From Lederbergia lenta NBRC 16444 (GTDB lineage: Bacteria; Bacillota; Bacilli; Bacillales; Bacillaceae_C): DNA of 64,000 nt. The stretch spans positions 1 to 64,000 of the forward strand of contig NZ_BCVC01000005.1 in assembly GCF_001591545.1 (NCBI RefSeq). The letters are read 5' to 3'. The position numbers were made by a program, and so were the translations under genes. Position 1 is the first letter of the stretch; each line of letters opens with the position of its first letter. The notes below the pieces were generated by a model. That model saw only the letters and a program-made list of their open reading frames with translations, was not told the origin of the DNA and did no database searches. This document shows positions 17,901-25,173 of this stretch, piece by piece.

Positions 17901-18218
17901 GAATTGTATTTAATTACAGATATTATGATTACAGATTATTCTTCTGTTATGTTTGATTTTGCGAATACGAGTAAGCCAATCTTGTTTTATACTTATGATT
18001 TGGGCAACTATCGTGATAATTTAAGAGGTTTTTATATGGACTTTGAGAATGAAGCACCTGGTCCACTTGTATTTAATACAGACGAGATTATTGAAAGTGT
18101 ATTAAACATTCAAATGGTAAATAAAGATTACTTGCACAAATATACAGCCTTCAAACAAAAGTATTGCTCGTTAGAAGACGGCAATGCGAGCAAAAGAGTA
18201 GTGGATAAGGTTTTTTAA
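14907..18218 (+). CDS. Giant CDP-glycerol/ribitol glycerophosphotransferase with two catalytic domains
   Basis: This 1103-residue protein has an N-terminal beta-rich region of unknown function (about 1-310) and two complete TagF-type Glyphos_transf domains. Domain 1 (about 320-690) has FLQHGVMGTKN, LCLHPN and MITDYSSVGFDFSFLSKP. Domain 2 (about 740-1103) has LQTWHGTPLKRM, ILYAPTFRD, LLRMHV and MITDYSSVMFDFANTSKP. TagF of B. subtilis is about 746 residues with one such domain, so this is a fusion carrying two sets of active-site His motifs. It should extend the poly(polyol-phosphate) chain at the membrane, perhaps with two linkages or substrates. The start ATG 14907 is six bases from TAGGAG. 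A related single-domain enzyme follows. Confidence 0.88.
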   Translation: MKRLLSRFKNKKQTKKLKYQLLVMQKNNTLTISGVFNKEKYSAKELWLFSRETKSRYKISEISPSNKFEFSVSLDDLLTLLKEEQEERFDWFFKITRPFSELSLTAQENENVEITEVDGEMYAEYFIRCGRFQHTKMEGLTFHFQKEDSIINYITEKGNLSVTINNEIGSPIKNQIDKLKRSDGKLKIEGKIFTKNARINKGEIVARGRETGIVLSSSSISFNMKEEEVEKRFGLNRYTYSTVIDFANINNGQLLEEDIYDLFFKLDLNDSFEEKYVRIGRPTLRARIFLKDLYVKNTEEAIVINPYFTFKLFNLSFEVYKYPLETYKYLRKIMRWSWFIQLMNYKNNTWLVGERTYKAQDTGYAFFKHMRMKYPEKNVYYVIEKDSPERENVEKYGNVLDFKSKEHIWHTIIAKKVISSHHPDYLYPLRTNSFKNKVKADKVFLQHGVMGTKNMVANYGKFAHGFDTDLFMVSSDFEKEMIVNDFSYSPKNVFVTGLSRFDTLFMEDVKKKRQILIIPTWRDWIVSDELFFESEYYDRYEQLVNDPQLHRLATEHNFNILLCLHPNMQRFSSYFENSSVKVINQGEVDVQNLIKESALMITDYSSVGFDFSFLSKPVIYYQFDRSRFIGKRPSHLDLDNDLPGEICIEEGQILQLVEEYANDNFQMKPEYEQRANKFIKYKDQLSSERIYNVINESKVKKSLLAKPKITMIAKELFKRFRKSKYYFPTMKLFYKIGKKLIPIDKKLILFESGLGKQYGDSPRNIYEEILNQDLDYKKVWVYNKQHRFKDPKTKRVARLSPQYYYYLIKAGYWVNNQNFPTYIKKRPQTVYLQTWHGTPLKRMLYDIEEVHGRNDEYVERVGEAVKNWDYLISPSSYATKAFKSAFRYDKEVLEVGYPRNDIFFKEEKDELASIVKNKLNLVPEKKIILYAPTFRDDQTTKKNKFVFDINMDLHKMKEKLGEEYIVLLRMHVVVSNKIKLDDELRDFVYNVSSYPDIQELYLITDIMITDYSSVMFDFANTSKPILFYTYDLGNYRDNLRGFYMDFENEAPGPLVFNTDEIIESVLNIQMVNKDYLHKYTAFKQKYCSLEDGNASKRVVDKVF

Positions 18219-18230
18219 CGAGTACGTTCA

Positions 18231-18268
18231 AAAGGGCTTTCCAATGATGTTTAGTTGGATAGCCCTTT
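18231..18268 (+). terminator. Hairpin between the two polymerase genes
   Basis: A 14-bp stem with one mismatch (18231-18244 with 18255-18268). The following T-run is short, so it may only partly terminate and so lower expression of the next gene. Confidence 0.5.
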
Positions 18269-18299
18269 AAAATAAAATGGATTATAAGGAGTTAAAGCG

Positions 18300-19472
18300 A
18301 TGAGGAGGATCATATCAAGTTTGATACAAAGAATATTTAAGATAGCTTTCCTCATTTTAGGCAAACTGCCCGCAAATAAAAAGCTAGTAATATTTGAAAG
18401 TTTTCTTGGTAAACAATATAGCGATAGCCCTCGAGCTATTTATGAATACATGAAGAAACATCATCCAGAATATGACATGTATTGGAGTGTTGATCGTAGA
18501 AGCATCAAGCAGTTAGAACATAATGATATTAAATATGTATCGCGACTTTCTGTTAGGTGGCTTCTATTAATGGCTAAAGCAAAATATTGGGTAACAAATA
18601 GCAGATTGCCATTATGGATACCGAAGCCTAAGCGAACAATATATTTGCAAACTTGGCATGGAACCCCATTAAAGAGACTTGCTGCAGATATGGAGGAAGT
18701 TCATATGCCGGGTACCAATTCTAAGATGTATAAAGAAAATTTCTTGAAAGAAGCTAGTAAATGGGATTACTTAGTTTCCCCGAATGCCTATTCAACGGAG
18801 ATTTTTAAACGGGCGTTTGGATTTAAGGAAAAGATGATTGAATCGGGATATCCACGGAATGACTTTTTAATTAATAATAATAATAGAACACGAGTGAATG
18901 ATATAAAGAAGGCGTGCAAATTGCCTGTAGATAAAAAAATTATATTATACGCACCTACTTGGCGTGACAATCAATTCCATGCTATTGGGAAATACAAATT
19001 TGATTTACAAATGGATTTGAAGATGTTAAAAGCTGCTTTAGGTGATAATTACGTCATTGGGTTAAGGATGCATTACCTCGTAGCTGAAAACCTCGATTTA
19101 GAAGGATATGAAGATTTTGTTTTTGATTTTTCCTATCACGAAGACATTCGAGAGCTGTACCTTATTGCAGATATATTAATTACTGACTATTCATCTGTAT
19201 TTTTTGATTATGCAAATTTAAAAAGACCGATGATTTTCTATGTTTATGATATTGAAGATTATAGAGACAATCTCCGAGGTTTTTACTTTGATTTTGAAAA
19301 GAAGGCACCAGGACCATTAGTAAAAAGAACGGATGAAATTATAGAAGAGGTTAAGAAACTTGAAAAAAGAAATTTTGTTCCATTTGAAACTACCGAAACT
19401 TTTTATAAACAGTTTTGTTATTTAGAAGATGGACATGCTAGTGAGCGCGTGGTGAAAGAAGTATTCAAATAA
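18300..19472 (+). CDS. CDP-glycerol glycerophosphotransferase, TagF/TarF/TarL type
   Basis: This single-domain polymerase has 390 residues. Its motifs are LQTWHGTPLKRL with the catalytic His, ILYAPTWRDNQ, GLRMHYL, ILITDYSSVFFDYANLKRP and the C-terminal ASERVV. It closely resembles domain 2 of the 1103-residue protein just upstream (both have GKQY.DSPR and EEVH after the WHGTPLKR motif), suggesting duplication. It transfers glycerol- or ribitol-phosphate units from a CDP-alditol to the teichoic acid chain at the membrane. Which alditol cannot be decided from sequence. AAGGAG lies eight bases before ATG 18300, and a hairpin follows the stop. Confidence 0.88.
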   Translation: MRRIISSLIQRIFKIAFLILGKLPANKKLVIFESFLGKQYSDSPRAIYEYMKKHHPEYDMYWSVDRRSIKQLEHNDIKYVSRLSVRWLLLMAKAKYWVTNSRLPLWIPKPKRTIYLQTWHGTPLKRLAADMEEVHMPGTNSKMYKENFLKEASKWDYLVSPNAYSTEIFKRAFGFKEKMIESGYPRNDFLINNNNRTRVNDIKKACKLPVDKKIILYAPTWRDNQFHAIGKYKFDLQMDLKMLKAALGDNYVIGLRMHYLVAENLDLEGYEDFVFDFSYHEDIRELYLIADILITDYSSVFFDYANLKRPMIFYVYDIEDYRDNLRGFYFDFEKKAPGPLVKRTDEIIEEVKKLEKRNFVPFETTETFYKQFCYLEDGHASERVVKEVFK

Positions 19473-19474
19473 AA

Positions 19475-19518
19475 AGTAGGGGATGTTTATAAGTACTTAA
19501 ACTGAAACATTCCCTACT
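19475..19518 (+). terminator. Hairpin terminator after the polymerase gene
   Basis: A 14-bp stem with one mismatch (19475-19488 with 19505-19518), followed by a T-rich tract. Confidence 0.65.
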
Positions 19519-19523
19519 CTTTG

Positions 19524-19552
19524 TTGTCTTTTATGTTTGATGACTGTATAAT
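19524..19552 (+). promoter_or_regulatory. Sigma-A-type promoter of tagGH
   Basis: TTGTCT at 19524-19529, a 17-bp spacer and a perfect TATAAT at 19547-19552, about 57 bp before tagG and directly after the preceding terminator. Confidence 0.7.
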
Positions 19553-19608
19553 TTAATCACATATATTTATAATATAAAACGTGTTATATGATCTGAAAGG
19601 ATATCTTT

Positions 19609-20427
19609 ATGAACTCTGCGATTAAGGTTATTAAAGAACAAATAGAGCATTTTTATTTGATAAGAAGGCTTTCGGTATATGAATTAAAAAGTAAAAATAA
19701 GAGTAATTATTTAGGTATGGCATGGGAAGTTATTAACCCTCTTATTCAGATATTAATTTATTGGTTTGTATTTGGCAGTATCCGTCAACGTGCTAATATT
19801 GAGATTGCTCCAGGAGTCGACGTTCCCTTTATTTATTGGCTGTTAGGAGGATTTATTCTTTGGATTTTCTTTTATCAGTCAACCATCCAAGGTTCGAAGT
19901 CAATTTATAGTAGACTTAGGATGCTATCGAAAATGAATTTTCCGATGAGTGTGATCCCAAACATTGCAATTTTTTCACAATTCTACATTCATATAATTAT
20001 GGTTATAGCTACAACCATTATCTTTTTGTTATCTGGATACTATTTCAATATTTACTTCTTACAATTATTTTATTTTATGTTTGCAGCTTTTTGTTTAATC
20101 TTTGCGATTTCACTTATTACTTCTACGTTGTCTACGATTATCAGGGATGTTCATATGTTTCTGAATGCAACTTTAAGAATGGTTTTATATTTATCACCAA
20201 TATTATGGCAAATAACAATATTGGAGGAACCATTACCAACTATTATGAAACTCAATCCACTATATTATCTCATTGAAGGGTATCGGTCTGCGTTATTTGG
20301 TTTAGATTGGTACTTCATTGTACATTGGCAATATAGCCTTTACTTTTGGGGGTTAGTGATTGTATTGTTATTATTTGGGTCCATGCTCCATGTGAAATTT
20401 AGACGACATTTTATTGATTACTTATAA
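19609..20427 (+). CDS. tagG: Teichoic acid ABC exporter, permease subunit (TagG)
   Basis: TagG is the membrane half of the exporter that moves lipid-linked WTA across the cytoplasmic membrane. The 272-residue protein matches TagG in length (about 275). It has the ABC-2 type fold with six hydrophobic helices, the early sequence YLGMAWEVINPLIQI and the late LNPLYYLIEGYRSALFG, both typical of polysaccharide/teichoic acid permeases. The ATG at 19609 follows GAAAGGATATC. The stop codon directly abuts the next gene, so it is co-translated with tagH. A sigma-A promoter lies just upstream. Confidence 0.92.
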   Translation: MNSAIKVIKEQIEHFYLIRRLSVYELKSKNKSNYLGMAWEVINPLIQILIYWFVFGSIRQRANIEIAPGVDVPFIYWLLGGFILWIFFYQSTIQGSKSIYSRLRMLSKMNFPMSVIPNIAIFSQFYIHIIMVIATTIIFLLSGYYFNIYFLQLFYFMFAAFCLIFAISLITSTLSTIIRDVHMFLNATLRMVLYLSPILWQITILEEPLPTIMKLNPLYYLIEGYRSALFGLDWYFIVHWQYSLYFWGLVIVLLLFGSMLHVKFRRHFIDYL

Positions 20428-21243
20428 ATGGTTGTGATGAGAATGAAAAAGGCAATTATTACTAAAAATATTACGAAAAAATATAAATTATATAATGGAA
20501 CAAAAGAGCGCATTTTGGATTTGATTACGCCTAAAAGTTATGGTGAAGATTTTTATGCGTTAACAAATGTGAGCTTTGAAGCTGAAAAAGGAGATGTTAT
20601 TGGTTTTATTGGAATCAATGGTTCCGGAAAATCAACGCTTTCCAATATCATTGCAGGAATTGTTCCGGAAACGTCAGGATTTGTTGAAATAAATGGACAA
20701 GCATCGCTCATTGCTGTTGCCTCAGGCTTGAAAGGTGATTTAACCGGTAGGGACAATATAGAATTAAAATTATTAATGTTAGGTTTTAACAAGGAAGAAA
20801 TTAAGGCTTTGGAGCCTGAAATCATTGAATTCTCGGAACTAGATAAATTCATTGATCAACCGGTAAAATCTTACTCGAGCGGAATGAAGTCAAGATTAGG
20901 CTTTGCGATTTCTGTGAATGTGGACCCAGATATTCTAATTATTGATGAAGCCTTGTCAGTCGGTGATAAAGCATTTGCTGAAAAAAGTTTAAATAAAATG
21001 AAAGAATTTAAACAAAAAGGAAAAACAATGATTTTTGTTAGTCATTCAATCGGTCAAATGAAACAGTTTTGCGAAAAGATTTTATGGCTAGAGTATGGTA
21101 TGGTAAAAGATTTTGGGACGGTTGAAGAAGTTATACCAAAATATGAGGCGTTTTTAAAGCAGTATCAAAAGATGTCGAAAAAGGAAAAGGAAACGTATAA
21201 AAGAGAGGCAATTGAGCTTCAGCAAAAAGTATTAGAGGTTTAA
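20428..21243 (+). CDS. tagH: Teichoic acid ABC exporter, ATPase subunit (TagH, short form)
   Basis: TagH powers WTA export with TagG. The 271-residue protein has Walker A GINGSGKST, the ABC signature as YSSGMKSR, Walker B DILIIDEAL and the H-loop FVSHS. The start could be ATG 20428, directly after the tagG stop, or ATG 20443 (MKKAIIT), which fits family N-termini better; no clear ribosome binding site decides. It lacks the long C-terminal extension of B. subtilis TagH (about 527 residues) and resembles the short TarH form. A terminator follows about 60 bp later. Confidence 0.92.
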   Translation: MVVMRMKKAIITKNITKKYKLYNGTKERILDLITPKSYGEDFYALTNVSFEAEKGDVIGFIGINGSGKSTLSNIIAGIVPETSGFVEINGQASLIAVASGLKGDLTGRDNIELKLLMLGFNKEEIKALEPEIIEFSELDKFIDQPVKSYSSGMKSRLGFAISVNVDPDILIIDEALSVGDKAFAEKSLNKMKEFKQKGKTMIFVSHSIGQMKQFCEKILWLEYGMVKDFGTVEEVIPKYEAFLKQYQKMSKKEKETYKREAIELQQKVLEV

Positions 21244-21303
21244 ACATAGGGCAATTTTAACAAGATGTAACAGAATAAGATCTTTTATACGAAACAAGAA
21301 GAG

Positions 21304-21334
21304 ACAGGGAGTGTATTGCACTCTCTGTTTTTTT
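21304..21334 (+). terminator. Terminator of tagGH
   Basis: A 10-bp stem (21304-21313 with 21319-21328, one mismatch) followed by seven T. Confidence 0.8.
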
Positions 21335-21484
21335 GGGTGGAATCTGCAAATAAGTTGCGATATTTGAAAAAATACCGCGGAAATGTTCGAAAATTGGACA
21401 AAATACTTTAATCGCAATCTTTTTTAAGGTACTATGATTTATAGGTATAAATAACTAAATAATATAATTAGAAAGGAGAAAAGA

Positions 21485-24079
21485 ATGTTTAGAAGAATAA
21501 TAGTTTCGATGATTTGCATACTGCTCATTTTGCCTTCGGTGGAAGGTGCTGTTCTAGCGAGTGAAGTCATTGAATCTTCAGATCAACAAGATTATCAGAA
21601 TACAGAAACACCACCAGTCAATAATGATGAGCAAAATAGTGTTTCTATAGACAAGGGAGAAGAAAGTGACTCCACAGAACACTTGGGAAATGAGGAAGAT
21701 TCGTCTCAAGAGAATAATGGTACAACTGAGGGAAATCAATCGGATAGTCAAGAGGCATTGCCAGATAAAGAGATGGACTCTGGTGCTAATCTCGAAGAAA
21801 GTGAAAGTTCAGTAGAGGAACCGGCGGACGATAATAATCTTGCCGATCCTGAGAAAATAGAGATTGATGAAGAAACCTCTTCGGAAAATTCTAAAGATAC
21901 TAATAATGATATGAACCTTGAGGCCCTTGTTTCTGAAGATGTGGTAGAAAAAGGGGATACGAAATTCTTTTTGAACGAACAAGGTGAGATTATTAATGCA
22001 GAGGTATACTCAGAAGGTCAGTTAATTAAGATTCAAGAATATTATCCAAACACAAAAGTAGAAAATGCAGAGAATAATATTAAAGATGTCTTTTTTGTTA
22101 ATAATAAGCGAATCATTCAGTATGCACAACAGCACGATCAGAGTTCACAACAGATAACTGCATATTACGAATACTTTCCGAATACGACATATGGACAACA
22201 TGGTAATAACATTCATTATGGGTATGTTGTGGTAAATGGATTTGTTGTTAGGTCTGTTGAAAGGGTAAAAAATTCACAAGAAATTATAAAACGCTATGAA
22301 TACTACCCACAAACCAGATACGAGGATCAAAATAAGCAAGTTAAATATGAATATGAATTAAGTAATGGATACATAACTGAAGCATCCAAAATTAGCCAAG
22401 TAACTCAAAAGGTTACATCTAAATATCAGTATTACCCGCAAACTACTTATGGAAGTCATGGAACAAAAATATTATACGTTTTTGATGTTGATAGCGCAGG
22501 GTATGTTACAAAGGCTACTAAAAGGGAAAAAGGTACTGGAAGCATCATGTCCTGGTATCAATATTATCCGAATACAGCATATGGTCAACATGGCGATAAT
22601 ATTTTATATGTATTTGACGTAGACAACTCAGGTAATTTGACAAATGCAAGTAAGAGAGAAAAGGGCACGAAAAAAATCACATCTAGGTATCAATATTACC
22701 CGGGGACGAAATATGGTCAACATGGTAATAATATATTATATGTATTTGATCTAAACAACTCAGGTAATTTGACCAATGCTAGTAAGCGGGAGAAGGGCAC
22801 GAAAAAGATTACTTCTAGATATCAATATTATCCTGGAACAAAATTTGGTCAGCATGGTAATAATATTTTGTATATATTTGATTTGAACAGTTCAGGCAAT
22901 CTTATTAGTGCAAGTAAGAGAGAAAAGGGCACGAAAAAGTTCATTACCCGCTATGAATATTATCCAAATACTCGATATGGAAAACATGCTAAAGATATTA
23001 AATATCTTTATGAAATAAACAATGGAGGCTATGTTACCAGGGCAACACAAAGAGAAAAGGGTACCCAGAAGATTCAGAGTTGGTATCAGTATTACAGCAA
23101 TACTCCCTTTAACAAGCGGGGGAATAATATTGAATATATTTTCAAACTAAATGCACAGTCCTATGTTACGAATGCTACGAAGCGAGCGAAGAACTCTAGA
23201 AGAACGATTGCTAGTTATACTTATTACGATAAAGCTATCTATGGGAAGCATGGATCAAAAATTAAATTTATTTTTTACTTTGATCATGCGGGTTATTTGA
23301 CAAATTCAGTCACTCGTAAGGAAGGCACAGCCACCATTATTAGAGCGTATGAATATTATCCATATACAACAATGGCGAATCGCGCAAAAAATCTTAAATA
23401 TAGCTTTAATATAAATAATAATGGTATTCTTTCAAGAGCAAACTTAAGGGAACAATCTTCGCAAACAGTTAAAGGCCAGTATAATTTTATATCTGGTACA
23501 AAGTATGTAAACCATTGGTTGCGAATTAAAGATATGCTACTTGATGTTCCTAGAATTAGACAAAATCCTGTTATGCCATGGGGATGTGCGGTTGTTTCCT
23601 TAACTCAATCGTTGAATTTTAAAGGGCATAAATTAGATAAAGTATCGATGGCAAATCAAATGACATACTCGAAAGATCCATACAAGGGGTACGTTGGTTC
23701 TCCTTTCAGAAGTCAGCAAGGGGATCCCAATTTAATTTATCCTGAAGGATTAATAGGATTAGCTAAAAAATACCAGCCAGGCAGCGAAGTGATAAATGGG
23801 ATTAGTGAGGCTCAAATCAAATCAGAGCTTCAAAAAGGAAATTCAGTTTTAGTTTGGGTCGTTTGGAAATTCAAACCAGTCCAATGGAAATGGTATTATT
23901 CAGGTTCAAATAGATTATATGCTCCAACAGAATATCATGTAATCTCATTAACTGGCTATAACAATAATGAGTATTTTTATACAGATCCTGCTGGCGGCTT
24001 AGTCTCAAGTAAGGTTAGTAAGTCCACTTTTAATAAGGTATTTAATTCATTTGGAAGAAGAGCACTTGTAGTTAGATAA
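21485..24079 (+). CDS. Secreted C39-like cysteine peptidase with eleven 44-residue repeats
   Basis: This 864-residue protein has a signal peptide (to about residue 26), a highly acidic low-complexity stretch (about 30-150), then eleven tandem repeats of about 44 residues (about 182-665), each beginning YxYYPxT and containing a KREKGT-like end. The C-terminal domain (about 690-864) is C39_2-like: MPWGCAVVSL with the likely catalytic Cys, EYHVISLTGYN with His, and FYTDPAGG with Asp. It may be a wall-bound peptidase or peptidoglycan-processing enzyme held in place by the repeats; no substrate is known. The ATG follows AAAGGAGAAAAG. It has its own transcription unit between tagGH and a convergent acyltransferase. 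Confidence 0.75.
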   Translation: MFRRIIVSMICILLILPSVEGAVLASEVIESSDQQDYQNTETPPVNNDEQNSVSIDKGEESDSTEHLGNEEDSSQENNGTTEGNQSDSQEALPDKEMDSGANLEESESSVEEPADDNNLADPEKIEIDEETSSENSKDTNNDMNLEALVSEDVVEKGDTKFFLNEQGEIINAEVYSEGQLIKIQEYYPNTKVENAENNIKDVFFVNNKRIIQYAQQHDQSSQQITAYYEYFPNTTYGQHGNNIHYGYVVVNGFVVRSVERVKNSQEIIKRYEYYPQTRYEDQNKQVKYEYELSNGYITEASKISQVTQKVTSKYQYYPQTTYGSHGTKILYVFDVDSAGYVTKATKREKGTGSIMSWYQYYPNTAYGQHGDNILYVFDVDNSGNLTNASKREKGTKKITSRYQYYPGTKYGQHGNNILYVFDLNNSGNLTNASKREKGTKKITSRYQYYPGTKFGQHGNNILYIFDLNSSGNLISASKREKGTKKFITRYEYYPNTRYGKHAKDIKYLYEINNGGYVTRATQREKGTQKIQSWYQYYSNTPFNKRGNNIEYIFKLNAQSYVTNATKRAKNSRRTIASYTYYDKAIYGKHGSKIKFIFYFDHAGYLTNSVTRKEGTATIIRAYEYYPYTTMANRAKNLKYSFNINNNGILSRANLREQSSQTVKGQYNFISGTKYVNHWLRIKDMLLDVPRIRQNPVMPWGCAVVSLTQSLNFKGHKLDKVSMANQMTYSKDPYKGYVGSPFRSQQGDPNLIYPEGLIGLAKKYQPGSEVINGISEAQIKSELQKGNSVLVWVVWKFKPVQWKWYYSGSNRLYAPTEYHVISLTGYNNNEYFYTDPAGGLVSSKVSKSTFNKVFNSFGRRALVVR
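22030..23481 (+). repeat. Eleven in-frame 132-bp repeats inside the C39-like gene
   Basis: The DNA encoding units 5 to 7 (about 22555-22950) is nearly identical between copies, for example KREKGTKKITSR in adjacent units, while outer units have diverged. This indicates recent central duplication and possible copy-number variation between strains. Confidence 0.85.
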
Positions 24080-24080
24080 G

Positions 24081-24118
24081 AAATGGCCTTCAGAAATTAT
24101 TCTTTCTGAAGGCCATTT
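24081..24118. terminator. Strong bidirectional terminator
   Basis: A perfect 16-bp stem (24081-24096 with 24103-24118), 6-base loop and T-run, between the convergent C39-like gene and the acyltransferase gene. Confidence 0.9.
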
Positions 24119-24119
24119 T

Positions 24120-25151
24120 TTATACTAAGCGATTTATGTATGGAATTCTATGTAGAAACATGGTCAATAAAATACTGAAGATATATACGACCGAAAGAAT
24201 AATGGCGATATATATAATAGGGTTCGTAGATAATTCCGATATGTCTGTAGCTTGAATAAACTCTTTACTTCTAAAAATATCTAATACAATTGGATGGATT
24301 AAGTATACTCCAAAACTGTATTTTGCAGCATAGGTTGTAAATCTTCCACAAAGGTTATTACCATGGTGTTTAAATAGGATAAATATAGAAATGGCAACAA
24401 AAGGTGTAGTGAGTGATAAGTATTCATAGAACCCTTGATTAAGTGTCCCATCTCGTAAACTAAACAACCATGTTCCCATAATAGTAACGAATAATGCAAT
24501 TCCACCCATAATATAAAAGAAATAAGCCACCCTTTTACTTATATCCGTATTGGCCAAATAGTGCCCAAGAAGAAAATAACTTCCAAATCCAAGAAGGTAT
24601 TCGAATCCGCCTGCTAGTTTGATTTGTAAGAAGGAAGAAAGGGATATGAAAATGGCACTAGTTAAAAAAGACAGACAAATAAAATAGCGTACGTCTACTT
24701 TTTTTCCATATTGAATGAGTGTTTTAAATAACGGCATGCAAAGATATAGACCTATTATGGTATAAAGATACCATAGATGATACTTTATGGTGCCATTAAA
24801 GAGATTTATGATAGATTGTTCCAAAGAATATGTATGAAGTTGATATCTTGATGCCCAAAGTGAATAAATAAAGGACCAAAAGAGAAGTGGCCATATTAAT
24901 CTGGGAACTCTTTTTTTTATAACAACAGATTGTGCCTCTTTTTTTCCTAATAGGAGCATGCCGCTTAGCATAAAGAATATGGGGACTGCCCATCTTACAC
25001 TACTGTCCACAATATTACCAATCCACCACTCAAAAGATCCTACTTCTTGCCGAACGAGCCTTGCTGATATATGAATGAGTAATACACCCACAATAGCCAA
25101 GGCTCTTAGTTTTGTTGCATAGAATATCAAATTAATCACCATCTCGACCAA
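24120..25151 (-). CDS. Acyltransferase-3 family membrane O-acyltransferase
   Basis: This polytopic protein of about 340 residues has the acyltransferase_3 pattern: LRALAIVGVLLIHIS with the conserved His near the N-terminus, FFMLSGMLL, KKRVPRLIWPLLFWS, WYLYTIIGLYLCMPLF and YSFGVYLIHPIV. These enzymes move acetyl or other acyl groups to exported sugars or polyols. In this setting the target may be WTA, peptidoglycan or a capsule sugar. The start is uncertain: TTG 25151 is the longest, ATG 25142 is three codons inside, and neither has a good ribosome binding site. It may be transcribed with the glycosyltransferase 22 bp upstream. Confidence 0.85.
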   Translation of the reverse strand: MVEMVINLIFYATKLRALAIVGVLLIHISARLVRQEVGSFEWWIGNIVDSSVRWAVPIFFMLSGMLLLGKKEAQSVVIKKRVPRLIWPLLFWSFIYSLWASRYQLHTYSLEQSIINLFNGTIKYHLWYLYTIIGLYLCMPLFKTLIQYGKKVDVRYFICLSFLTSAIFISLSSFLQIKLAGGFEYLLGFGSYFLLGHYLANTDISKRVAYFFYIMGGIALFVTIMGTWLFSLRDGTLNQGFYEYLSLTTPFVAISIFILFKHHGNNLCGRFTTYAAKYSFGVYLIHPIVLDIFRSKEFIQATDISELSTNPIIYIAIILSVVYIFSILLTMFLHRIPYINRLV

Positions 25152-25173
25152 TATAATTATAACTTAATGTAAC

